Below are positions 17,713 to 24,509 of a DNA stretch of 55,614 nt, in pieces. A program made the translations under genes and the position numbers. The stretch comes from Pectobacterium betavasculorum (GTDB lineage Bacteria > Pseudomonadota > Gammaproteobacteria > Enterobacterales > Enterobacteriaceae): contig NZ_JQHM01000018.1 of assembly GCF_000749845.1 (NCBI RefSeq), positions 1-55,614 of the forward strand, read 5' to 3'. The notes beneath the pieces were generated by a model, which saw only the letters and a list, made by a program, of their open reading frames with translations, ran no database searches and was not told where the DNA came from. Position 1 is the first letter of the stretch. Each line of letters starts with the position of its first letter.

Positions 17713-17743
17713 AGGGTTATCCGTAAGAGCGGATAACCCTTCC
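17713..17743 (+). terminator. Terminator after osmY
   Basis: Perfect 11-bp stem AGGGTTATCCG (17713-17723) with CGGATAACCCT (17730-17740), six-base loop, then TTCCT. Stem strength and place, 18 bp after the stop, support termination. Confidence 0.75.
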
Positions 17744-17849
17744 TAATCCGCATAATAAAACACCACCTGTGGATACGCAGTCAGGACGCAAGAAGCGCGT
17801 TAGGATGACTACCATGATTTTTTTTCATTTTGTCTGGTAAGGAGAGCGT

Positions 17850-18011
17850 ATGTTTCGTTGGGGCATTATATTTTTAGTTATCGCACTGATCGCGGCAGCA
17901 CTGGGTTTCGGTGGTTTAGCTGGTACAGCAGCTGGCGCGGCGAAAATCGTCTTTGTAGTCGGTATTATTCTGTTTCTGGTTAGCTTGTTCACGGGTAGGA
18001 AACGGCCGTAG
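17850..18011 (+). CDS. ytjA: DUF1328 small membrane protein YtjA
   Basis: This 53-residue protein starts [20 protein letters not shown] and has two hydrophobic segments (about 4-24 and 33-47) around a glycine/alanine-rich turn, ending GRKRP. It is nearly identical to E. coli YtjA as I know it, including length. AAGGAGAG precedes the ATG. The role is unknown; the family is associated with stress conditions and lies after osmY in enterobacteria. Confidence 0.93.
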   Translation: MFRWGIIFLVIALIAAALGFGGLAGTAAGAAKIVFVVGIILFLVSLFTGRKRP

Positions 18012-18020
18012 CACAGCGCT

Positions 18021-18076
18021 TATACTCTAAATAATTCAAGTGACGCAGCACACGCAACTTGAATATGGCGAGTATA
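18021..18076. repeat. Short ERIC-derived palindrome
   Basis: The 56-bp unit begins TATACTCTAAATAATTCAAG and ends CTTGAATATGGCGAGTATA. Both ends correspond to the ends of the full-length ERIC copies at 19512 and 27905, but the central core is missing. It is probably an internally deleted ERIC copy. Confidence 0.65.
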
Positions 18077-18195
18077 AATAAATGTCATACAGAGCACACA
18101 GCCGCGCCATGCGGCTGTCACATTTTACCGGCACACTATCTTTTACTAATACGACCTGCGTATTTGCTGCATTTCGACAGTTTATCAGGAGGCTC

Positions 18196-18387
18196 ATGAT
18201 GAATAGCGATATCGTTGTTGGCAAATGGAAACAGTGGAAAGGGAATTTCCTTGCGCTGTGGGCCGATTGGTTTGACAGCGACTGCGCCTGGCTGGAAGGG
18301 AGTAACGATTACTTGTCCGGCATCTTGCAAGAGGGTTACGGAAAAGCGTACGAAGAGGTATCCTCAGAGAAAACCACGTTACACTGA
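18196..18387 (+). CDS. CsbD-like stress protein
   Basis: A 63-residue polar protein beginning at one of two adjacent ATG codons (18196 or 18199) after a strong AGGAGG (18187-18192). The pattern GKWKQWKGNFLALWADW, then WLEGSNDYLSGILQEGYG, resembles CsbD/YjbJ proteins (usual NWKQFKGKVKEQWG, then IEGKRDQLVGKIQERYG). It is a divergent member. The function of CsbD proteins is unclear; many respond to general stress. It sits between ytjA and yjjV. Confidence 0.7.
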   Translation: MMNSDIVVGKWKQWKGNFLALWADWFDSDCAWLEGSNDYLSGILQEGYGKAYEEVSSEKTTLH

Positions 18388-18501
18388 GGCTTTACCGCAG
18401 CGACAAGCCCGATTCTGCCATGATGTCTTGGCAGGATGTTACTTGTGCGTAGATTAGGTCGCCTCACCTTGACGGGCTTAATCTTAGCGGAGAAAAGCGA
18501 C

Positions 18502-19299
18502 GTGCTTTCTGAACGATACCGTTTTATCGATACCCACTGTCATTTCGATTTCCCCCTATTCTATGATGATGCACCGGAAAGCTTGCGTCTGGCGCAAGAG
18601 GCTGGCGTTGAACGCATCATTATTCCAGCCGTGGCTTCTCAAAATTTTGAACGTGTGTTGATGCTCGCTCGTAACCACTCTCCGCTTTACGCTGCGCTCG
18701 GCCTTCATCCGCTTTATATCGCCGAACATCAAGAGAGCGACCTGCTCAGTCTGGAAGAGGAACTGAGCCAATTGCCTGCAAGGCTGGTGGCGGTTGGTGA
18801 GATTGGGTTGGATCTCTATATGATAGAACCCCAGTTCGAACGACAGCTTACCTTTCTTGAAGCCCAGCTTCGGCTAGCGAAAAAATACGATCTCCCAGTG
18901 ATTTTGCACTCTCGACGCAGCCATGACAGGCTGGCGCAGCTACTACGACGCATTGACGTGCCGCGTACCGGTGTCGTTCACGGGTTTGCAGGCAGTCTGG
19001 CACAGGCGCAAGCTTTTATCCGGCTAGGTTATTACATTGGTGTAGGGGGAACGATTACCTATGATCGAGCTAATAAAACGCGTCAGGCGATCGCGCAACT
19101 GCCGTTAGATCGGCTGCTGCTGGAAACCGATGCACCCGATATGCCGATGAGTGGCTATCAGGGGCAGCCCAACCGACCCGAACGTATTTCATGCGCGTTT
19201 CAAACGCTGTGTGAGCTACGTGCAGAACCGCCTGAAGAGATTGCTGAGGCGCTGTGGCAGAATTCGTTCAGGCTATTTGGAAGGCTCACTCCGACATAA
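18502..19299 (+). CDS. yjjV: TatD-family metallohydrolase YjjV
   Basis: The reading frame is open from 18436, but homology starts near RFIDTHCHFDFP, so the GTG at 18502, with GGAG nine bases before, is the preferred start (265 residues; E. coli YjjV 259). TatD proteins are metal-dependent deoxyribonuclease-like hydrolases. Ligands visible: THCHFD (HxH), GEIGLD with its Glu, ILHSRRSHD, VVHGF and LLETDAPDMP. It differs from TatD and YcfH by the PNRPE stretch. Order prfC-osmY-ytjA-(csbD)-yjjV resembles the E. coli 99-minute region. Confidence 0.9.
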   Translation: MLSERYRFIDTHCHFDFPLFYDDAPESLRLAQEAGVERIIIPAVASQNFERVLMLARNHSPLYAALGLHPLYIAEHQESDLLSLEEELSQLPARLVAVGEIGLDLYMIEPQFERQLTFLEAQLRLAKKYDLPVILHSRRSHDRLAQLLRRIDVPRTGVVHGFAGSLAQAQAFIRLGYYIGVGGTITYDRANKTRQAIAQLPLDRLLLETDAPDMPMSGYQGQPNRPERISCAFQTLCELRAEPPEEIAEALWQNSFRLFGRLTPT

Positions 19300-19423
19300 C
19301 ACCGCTACCGTTATGCTGAAACTATCCCCCTAAAGCGGAAGCCTGTTTGCTTTCGCTTTTCTCTTATTTCTGTGCAACAACAAACAGAACAGCCATTCTG
19401 ATTTCATATACCAATCATAAAAT

Positions 19424-19439
19424 TGTGATAAAGATCACT
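19424..19439. promoter_or_regulatory. Candidate CRP site upstream of nupX
   Basis: TGTGA (19424-19428), TAAAGA, TCACT (19435-19439): close to the CRP consensus TGTGA-N6-TCACA with one mismatch. Nucleoside uptake genes are classic CRP-CytR targets. It lies about 290 bp upstream of the nupX start, with an ERIC element between them. Confidence 0.6.
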
Positions 19440-19511
19440 ATTTGGTGTTTTTGACTGTTCGATGTTGTCTGTATTTGTGACATAAATTAGCGACCTTCAG
19501 GAGCCACTCTT

Positions 19512-19638
19512 TATACTCGTCATACTTCACGTTGCATGTACGTTGGCTACGCCAAGTCACCCGTATCACTTACTTGTGTAAGCTCATCGGGATTCCTTTG
19601 CTTGCCGCCTGCCTGAAACGTGAATTATTTAGAGTATA
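19512..19638. repeat. ERIC element, full length
   Basis: A 127-bp imperfect palindrome starting TATACTCGTCATACTTCACG and ending ATTATTTAGAGTATA. The centre has ATCACTTACTTGTGTAAGCT, matching the diagnostic ERIC core. It lies between the candidate CRP site and the nupX start, so it is probably transcribed in the nupX leader. Confidence 0.85.
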
Positions 19639-19727
19639 GGATTAGTTCGCCAGCGCGTGCTGACCGTTCTGGCGAAATGATTTTTTATTATGATTTCACT
19701 TTTTTCACGCGTTATAGGGAACTGTAC

Positions 19728-21005
19728 ATGCAACTCGTTATGAGTCTCATCGGCATGATCGTTCTGATACTGTGCGCGGTTATGTTGTCTAATAATCGTA
19801 AAGCTATCAGATTGCGCACCGTAGCCGGTGCATTCATTCTTCAGATCGGTATTGGCGCGCTGGTGCTGTATGTACCAGTAGGGCGCAAGGTTCTGGAGGG
19901 CTTAACGGGCGGTGTAGCAAACGTTATCGCCTACGGAAATCAAGGCGTGTCGTTCATGTTTGGCGGTTTGGTCTCCGACAAAATGTTTGAAGTATTTGGC
20001 GGTGGTGGGTTTGTTTTCGCACTCCGCGTATTGCCGATTATTGTCTTTTTCTCTTCACTTATTGCCGTGCTGTATTACATGGGCATTATGCAGTTGGTCA
20101 TCAAGGTACTCGGTGGTGGATTGCAGAAACTGTTGGGAACCTCCCGTACTGAATCGCTCTCTGCGACGGCCAATATCTTTGTCGGCCAAACGGAAGCACC
20201 GCTGGTGGTGCGTCCGTATATTGCCAACATGACGCAATCAGAGCTGTTTGCGGTGATGTGTGGTGGTCTGGCATCCATTGCCGGTGCGGTGATGGCGGGC
20301 TATGCCCAGATGGGCGTCCCGTTGGAATATCTGATCGCAGCCTCCTTCATGGCGGCACCGGGCGGATTGCTGTTTGCCAAACTGATGGTGCCAGAAACGG
20401 AAAAAACGCACGACCATGACGAGATGGTTGGGTTTGTCGATGAAGACGATCGTCCGGCTAATGTCATCGATGCCGCGGCAAGTGGTGCCGCTTCCGGCAT
20501 GCAACTGGCGCTGAATGTGGGGGCAATGCTGCTGGCGTTTATCGCCCTGATCGCCGTGTTGAACGGCATTCTGGGGGGCATCGGTGGCTGGTTTGACTAC
20601 CCGCAGTTGTCGTTGGAACTGATTTTGGGCTGGTGCTTTGCACCCGTTGCGTTCCTGATCGGTATTCCCTGGAGTGAAGCGACCGTTGCGGGTTCGTTCA
20701 TTGGGCAAAAACTGATCGTCAACGAGTTCGTCGCTTACATGAATTTCAGTGAATATCTGAAAGCCGATGACGTGGTACAGGCCGCTGGTTTGCAGGTTCT
20801 GTCTGATCATACCAAAGCTGTGATTTCGTTCGCGCTGTGCGGCTTTGCTAACCTTTCGTCTATTGCTATTCTTATTGGAGGTTTGGGCAGTATGGCGCCA
20901 ACGCGGCGTCAAGATATTGCCCGCTTTGGTTTGAAAGCGGTTGCGGCAGGTACGCTTTCTAACCTGATGAGCGCCTGCATCGCAGGGTTCTTTTTGGCTC
21001 TGTAA
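19728..21005 (+). CDS. nupX: NupC-family nucleoside:proton symporter, NupX-like
   Basis: The ATG at 19728 (AGGGA upstream) gives 425 residues; the earlier in-frame ATG at 19620 is inside the ERIC element and adds no family sequence. This is a concentrative nucleoside transporter with repeated hydrophobic segments. Signatures are [34 protein letters not shown] and the nucleoside-binding [12 protein letters not shown]. The long [15 protein letters not shown] form and overall length favour the YeiM/NupX or YeiJ branch over NupC (400 residues). Substrate preference within the branch is not certain. A hairpin (21038-21059) follows the stop. Confidence 0.85.
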   Translation: MQLVMSLIGMIVLILCAVMLSNNRKAIRLRTVAGAFILQIGIGALVLYVPVGRKVLEGLTGGVANVIAYGNQGVSFMFGGLVSDKMFEVFGGGGFVFALRVLPIIVFFSSLIAVLYYMGIMQLVIKVLGGGLQKLLGTSRTESLSATANIFVGQTEAPLVVRPYIANMTQSELFAVMCGGLASIAGAVMAGYAQMGVPLEYLIAASFMAAPGGLLFAKLMVPETEKTHDHDEMVGFVDEDDRPANVIDAAASGAASGMQLALNVGAMLLAFIALIAVLNGILGGIGGWFDYPQLSLELILGWCFAPVAFLIGIPWSEATVAGSFIGQKLIVNEFVAYMNFSEYLKADDVVQAAGLQVLSDHTKAVISFALCGFANLSSIAILIGGLGSMAPTRRQDIARFGLKAVAAGTLSNLMSACIAGFFLAL

Positions 21006-21037
21006 ATGTAACCAGGTATTCTTGCAGTAGCGAGATG

Positions 21038-21064
21038 ATGGGCGGCGAAAGTCGCCCATTGTTC
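21038..21064 (+). terminator. Hairpin after nupX
   Basis: Stem ATGGGCG (21038-21044) with CGCCCAT (21053-21059), eight-base loop, then TGTTCGTTT. A moderate intrinsic terminator 33 bp after the stop. Confidence 0.5.
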
Positions 21065-21156
21065 GTTTAAACCCCCTACGTTATTCAGGGTTTAAGCGTG
21101 GTCTACGCGATGTTTACTGAATGCTGGTGCCGATATGCTTGCCTGAGTGGAGTAAC

Positions 21157-21873
21157 ATGCTTTCTGCTTTTATTGATGATGTTGAATGGATTACTTTTCC
21201 ACGGGCAACGGATGGTGCCGCCTACCCAGGTATTACTGCTCGCTGCCATTTTCATTTGTCTGCGTATGACGATGCGCTTTTTGCCGAGGCGGACATTCCT
21301 TTTTCCGACGCGCTAGAGCGCGCGGTACCGAAACGACGCGCCGAATTTCTGGCTGGGCGCTGCCTGGCCAAACTCGTATTGAACAAACTGGACCATCCCG
21401 ATTTTATTCTGCATAGCGGAGAAGATCGTTCACCACAGTGGCCGGGAAATATTGCCGGTTCACTGAGCCATAATAAAGACAGCGTACTCTGTGCCGCGCA
21501 TCTGCGTAGCGATGAGGTATCGTGCGTGGGGGTTGATATTGAAGGATTTATATCCGACGAGCGTGCGCAATCGCTGTGGCCTGGCATCATTGGCGATGAA
21601 GAGTTCCAGTGGTTTCAGGAGCGAGAAGAGGGATTTAGCTGTTTGCTGACAATAAGCTTCTCGGCGAAAGAGAGCCTGTTCAAGGCGCTTTACCCGCAGG
21701 TTCGGCACTACTTTGATTTTCTGGATGCCAGACTGGTGGCTCTGGATATCACCAAACGCGAGTTTGAGCTGGAACTGCTGACCGATCTGACGCCGACGTT
21801 TTATGCCGGACGCCGTTTTAAAGGCGCGTATCTGCTGAGAGAGTACGACGTCACCACCTTCATCTGTTGCTGA
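21157..21873 (+). CDS. EntD-like 4'-phosphopantetheinyl transferase
   Basis: The ATG at 21157 has TGGAG five bases upstream and gives 238 residues, usual for EntD/Sfp-type enzymes. The enzyme attaches the coenzyme A phosphopantetheine arm to carrier domains. Signatures: the KRRAEFLAGR helix (about residue 55), GVDIE with the Mg-binding acids (about residue 126), and FSAKESLFKALYP (about residues 168-180). The siderophore NRPS cluster 8 kb downstream has four carrier domains needing this modification and has no PPTase of its own, so these are the probable partners. A convergent hairpin follows. Confidence 0.88.
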   Translation: MLSAFIDDVEWITFPRATDGAAYPGITARCHFHLSAYDDALFAEADIPFSDALERAVPKRRAEFLAGRCLAKLVLNKLDHPDFILHSGEDRSPQWPGNIAGSLSHNKDSVLCAAHLRSDEVSCVGVDIEGFISDERAQSLWPGIIGDEEFQWFQEREEGFSCLLTISFSAKESLFKALYPQVRHYFDFLDARLVALDITKREFELELLTDLTPTFYAGRRFKGAYLLREYDVTTFICC

Positions 21874-21896
21874 TGTTTGTAAATCGGCAGGGCTTA

Positions 21897-21941
21897 AAAG
21901 GAAGTGGTATTCGCGACGGTCAGACGTCTATCACTTCCTTT
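21897..21941. terminator. Hairpin between PPTase and repressor genes
   Basis: Stem AAAGGAAGTG (21897-21906) and CACTTCCTTT (21932-21941), 25-base interior. The two genes converge here; A and T ends on both sides allow bidirectional termination. Confidence 0.5.
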
Positions 21942-21971
21942 CGGCAGTTGCCACTGCCAATCCTCCTGCCG

Positions 21972-22670
21972 TTATACCAGCGCGGAGACCCACCAGACGC
22001 GCCCGATGACAACGAGTTCACCGTTTATCATCTGCTTTTTGGTGACAATTTCATCTTCGTATTCCGAATTAAATGACCGTACAAGGATGCTGCCGTCCGG
22101 ACGCTTAATCAGTGCTTTTACCCGTTGCAATTCTCCCATGCGAATGGCGTACATTTTGCCATCGCGGATCTCGCGGTCAGACAGATTGACGGCAACTTTA
22201 TCACCGTCCGAAAGCTTTGGCTCCATACTGTCCCCCATAACTGTAACGACGCGCGTATCCTCCACGCGGATACCTAAACGCCGGAGCGTATGCGCTCGGA
22301 ACGGTAGGGCATAGGCTTCATCTTCATCAATATCGTAAGCGCCACCACCGGCAGAGAGTCGTACACCCAGCAAAGACACTTCGACGAATTCGTCGTTGTC
22401 GACGTCGGTATTTTCCCATTCAGTGACGTGGAGTCGTGACGTCTTAAAGTTGTTGTTCTCTGACTTGGGATGGCCGATGCCATTGAGTAACCAGTCAAGT
22501 GAGTAACCGGTTTTTTCACTAATGAGCTGTGCGGATTCCCTGCTTAGTGTGCCGCGCTTGAGCCAGTTGTTTACCGTCTGCGGCGAGGTGCCGATCCGCT
22601 CTGCAAACGTTTTTTGTTTCATCTTTTCTTGCTGCATCAGGTAGTGCAGTCGCTCGGTCAGTTGGTTCAT
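21972..22670 (-). CDS. CI-like phage repressor with S24 peptidase domain
   Basis: The ATG at 22670 (MNQLTERLHYLMQQEKMKQK) gives 232 residues; upstream extension to 22715 is unlikely. An XRE helix-turn-helix (about residues 17-60, FAERIGTSPQTVNNWLKRG) is followed by a C-terminal S24/LexA-type domain with catalytic Ser in MGDSMEP (about residue 142) and Lys in RVKAL (about 182). A hydrophobic-flanked AGGGAYD could be the self-cleavage region, although the usual AlaGly or CysGly bond is not obvious. Such repressors are inactivated by RecA during the SOS response. It is divergent from the Q-like gene with an inverted repeat between. RdgA of soft-rot bacteria, a repressor of similar size, is a possible relative. 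Confidence 0.85.
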   Translation of the reverse strand: MNQLTERLHYLMQQEKMKQKTFAERIGTSPQTVNNWLKRGTLSRESAQLISEKTGYSLDWLLNGIGHPKSENNNFKTSRLHVTEWENTDVDNDEFVEVSLLGVRLSAGGGAYDIDEDEAYALPFRAHTLRRLGIRVEDTRVVTVMGDSMEPKLSDGDKVAVNLSDREIRDGKMYAIRMGELQRVKALIKRPDGSILVRSFNSEYEDEIVTKKQMINGELVVIGRVWWVSALV

Positions 22671-22719
22671 TTTTACCTCCCTCCCAGAAAATAAACATGG
22701 TGTGTATTTTATCATTGAT

Positions 22720-22770
22720 TTGTTGATTTTTGTTGTCTAAAGTCTATCTCATAAACGATAAAATCAACAA
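22720..22770. promoter_or_regulatory. Candidate operator of the phage-type repressor
   Basis: TTGTTGATTTT (22720-22730) and AAAATCAACAA (22760-22770) are perfect 11-bp inverted arms separated by 29 bp, lying between the repressor start and the divergent ORF at 22777. Two half-sites facing each other around divergent promoters are what a CI-type switch would use. Confidence 0.55.
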
Positions 22771-22776
22771 GAGATA

Positions 22777-23004
22777 ATGAAATGTTGTGACGATATCGCA
22801 GCATTATCGGCGCGACTCCGCGTCAGGCACGCTATCTCGGAGCCCGTTGCTATAGATGAAGTGGAGAAACACCCTATGGAATATCGAGCAGCACCGTATT
22901 CGCCACACTCGATTGTCTTCAAGGAAATGCGTGACGGGCACCCGTCAGGAAAGAGATATGCCCCTTATCTGGGGCAGAAAAGAGGAACTCAAGATGAATA
23001 TTGA
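22777..23004 (+). CDS. Small protein of unknown function ahead of the Q-like gene
   Basis: A 75-residue ORF begins seven bases after the proposed operator and ends inside the first codons of the Q-like gene, overlapping it by 11 bp. I recognise no family: it is basic in the middle (MEYRAAPYSPHSIVFKEM) and lacks a clear helix-turn-helix, so it is not an evident Cro. The ribosome binding site is poor. Its place as first gene opposite a CI-type repressor and its overlap suggest a translated leader coupled to Q. An internal ATG at 22876 would give a 42-residue version. Confidence 0.45.
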   Translation: MKCCDDIAALSARLRVRHAISEPVAIDEVEKHPMEYRAAPYSPHSIVFKEMRDGHPSGKRYAPYLGQKRGTQDEY

Positions 23005-23689
23005 ACATGCGCTTAGCCTGTGTGGCCCTAAATCAGCGTCCTTCGTCTTCACCTGCCATGATGCTGCACCTGCCTATCATCAGCCCCAGCGTTCAGGAGG
23101 GCAGGCGCTTATCCGGACACGTAGCAGGAAGTCAGGGACGGCAGCAAGGCTTCATCATGGCGATATCCTCATTGCGCTGGGGGTCGTGCAGTCGCGTGAA
23201 GCGCTGGGACTAAGCCTGATTATGGCACGCCACAATCAAGATCAGCAGGATAAGCGTAAAGCGATCGAGAGCCTTGCCAGAATTGCGCGTCAACAGGCGC
23301 CAGCGCATGTAGGAAAGATCGCCGGGAGGAATATGGGGCAGTGCATGCTACTGCTGGCGGTGATGGCGGTCGGTCACTATTGCAGAACCGCAGACGATCC
23401 TCAAAATCGATGTCGGTGCGGTGGGCGCGGAAAAATAGTGGATATGACTGCGTCGAAAGCGTCGGGAAAAACGGTTGAAAAAGTGTGTCCGCGCTGTAGT
23501 GGTTCCGGACTAAAACCCGTGACATCAGCTTCTGTCTATAAGGTCATAAAAACGTTGGTTCCTACACTGACGCAGCGGACATGGTCACGTAACTGGAAAA
23601 CATTTTATGACGAGCTGGTGGACCGTTGTCAGCAGGAAGCTTATCAGGCAGCTGCATTATTTTCTGAGATTACTGAGTCAGTTAGATAA
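22994..23689 (+). CDS. Q-type phage antitermination protein
   Basis: From the ATG at 22994 (AGAGGAACTC upstream) the product has 231 residues. The C-terminal half resembles the phage 82/YbcQ group of Q proteins: zinc-finger-like RCRCGGRGK and CPRCSGSGLK pairs (about residues 138-175), then VYKVIKTLVPTLTQRTW and a final YDELVDRCQQEAYQAA helix. Q proteins load onto RNA polymerase at a late promoter and let it pass terminators. Here two intrinsic terminators lie downstream, before the holin and before the levansucrase gene, the expected targets. The N-terminal part is less conserved. No other replication or structural phage genes are present. Confidence 0.8.
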   Translation: MNIEHALSLCGPKSASFVFTCHDAAPAYHQPQRSGGQALIRTRSRKSGTAARLHHGDILIALGVVQSREALGLSLIMARHNQDQQDKRKAIESLARIARQQAPAHVGKIAGRNMGQCMLLLAVMAVGHYCRTADDPQNRCRCGGRGKIVDMTASKASGKTVEKVCPRCSGSGLKPVTSASVYKVIKTLVPTLTQRTWSRNWKTFYDELVDRCQQEAYQAAALFSEITESVR

Positions 23690-23820
23690 TTCATAAAAAT
23701 AATCGGTATTTTTTTTATATTAGGGCTTGTACTTCTGTCCAAAAATGGTTAACTTAATTTACATGATAGAGTTTTTATGATTTCTTCTTATAAAACTCCC
23801 CTTGAAAAAAATTTTAATGT
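23690..23820 (+). promoter_or_regulatory. Candidate Q-dependent late promoter region
   Basis: AT-rich 131 bp between the Q-like gene and the terminator at 23821. In lambdoid phages the late promoter and Q-utilisation site lie immediately after Q, with a terminator a short way downstream. A possible -35 TTGTAC is at 23727-23732, but the -10 at the right spacing is weak. The assignment is by analogy of layout. Confidence 0.35.
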
Positions 23821-23855
23821 AAGCCCCCGACGTAAAAGTTGGGGGCTTTTTTATT
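23821..23855 (+). terminator. Strong terminator between Q-like gene and holin gene
   Basis: Stem AGCCCCC (22-28 of 23800s) with GGGGGCT (23841-23847), extended inward by GAC/GTT, then TTTTTTATT. This is a strong intrinsic terminator placed like the phage late terminator that Q overcomes. Confidence 0.85.
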
Positions 23856-23919
23856 GGCCTGAACAACACGGTAAATAAGAGTTAATTATTAAATTCAATC
23901 GCTTTTCGGAAGGTTAAGT

Positions 23920-24264
23920 ATGCAGGATAATATTTTAAGCTGGAGCGGCCTGAGTGAGTTAATTCTATCCTGGTGGTATGGCGATGTTCCGACAGGTGGT
24001 GTGATATTAGCCGTATTTATTGCGATGCTGCGAGTCGCATATTCTGGTGGAACCTGGCGTTTAATGCTGCTTGAATCTGCGTTGTGCGGGGTGTTGACGC
24101 TGACGGCGGTTGCCTCCTTTGACTATTATGATTTACCCAAAACGTTGACTCCTGCTCTCGGAGGAATGATTGGTTTTATCGGGGTAAAACAGATTCGTTA
24201 TGGTTTATTACGTTTTTTGACAGGAAGTCAGGAACGCGATAAGAAGAATGATAAAAATAAATGA
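23920..24264 (+). CDS. Phage holin-like membrane protein
   Basis: The 114-residue protein has a short N-terminal segment, three hydrophobic stretches (about residues 27-40, 46-64 and 79-91) and a highly charged C-terminal tail (GSQERDKKNDKNK). This is the layout of class I lambda-type holins, with LAVFIAMLRVAYSGGTWR similar to phage holin families. Holins form inner-membrane pores. No endolysin or spanin gene follows; the next gene is levansucrase, 245 bp on. GGAAGG lies upstream of the ATG (23907-23912). A strong terminator precedes the gene, so expression would need Q. Confidence 0.75.
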   Translation: MQDNILSWSGLSELILSWWYGDVPTGGVILAVFIAMLRVAYSGGTWRLMLLESALCGVLTLTAVASFDYYDLPKTLTPALGGMIGFIGVKQIRYGLLRFLTGSQERDKKNDKNK

Positions 24265-24446
24265 AATAAAATTCGGCTAATCTCGAATTTTAATTATCCG
24301 GTATTTTTTACGGCGTGACTAAGGAGGTGATTTATTCTCAGATAATACTTATGTTTTTCATGCTGGTGATAGTGTTGTGACAACAATATTATCGCTATTT
24401 TTTGTCAAAAAATAAAACGTCATTCGTTTTAATCGTTAAACCACAC
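24265..24446. other. Leader region between holin and levansucrase genes
   Basis: AT-rich, 182 bp, no convincing ORF. An AAGGAGGTGA sequence at 24319-24328 resembles a strong ribosome binding site, but only very short reading frames follow it (a GTG frame at 24325 gives 17 hydrophobic residues). The region could contain a separate lsc promoter. No SacY/LicT-type antiterminator element was recognised. Confidence 0.35.
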
Positions 24447-24495
24447 AGGCCCAGTGTTGAACAATTATTATTTTGTTCACCTGGGCTTTTTTATT
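24447..24495 (+). terminator. Leader terminator immediately upstream of levansucrase
   Basis: Stem GCCCAG (24449-24454) with CTGGGC (24481-24486), extended inward by TTGAAC and GTTCA with a one-base bulge, followed by TTTTTTATT. The T-tract ends only about 15 bp before the lsc ATG at 24510, so any transcript reaching lsc from upstream must pass it. Confidence 0.8.
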
Positions 24496-24509
24496 GAGAG
24501 AGAATATAA

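Noticed and set aside
20238-21059. 273-residue minus-strand ORF
   Set aside because: Antisense shadow of the nucleoside transporter gene.
21972-24264. Intact prophage or carotovoricin tailocin cluster
   Set aside because: Only repressor, Q and holin are present; no endolysin, tail, integrase or attachment sites were seen.
24319-24378. Strong ribosome-binding-like AAGGAGGTGA followed by very short hydrophobic frames
   Set aside because: The GTG frame has nearly no spacing to the site and gives 17 residues; the ATG frame gives nine. Not enough to call a gene.
24265-24509. SacY/LicT-type antiterminator RNA element in the levansucrase leader
   Set aside because: I looked for the known RAT pattern beside the terminator and did not find it, and no BglG-family gene is nearby.
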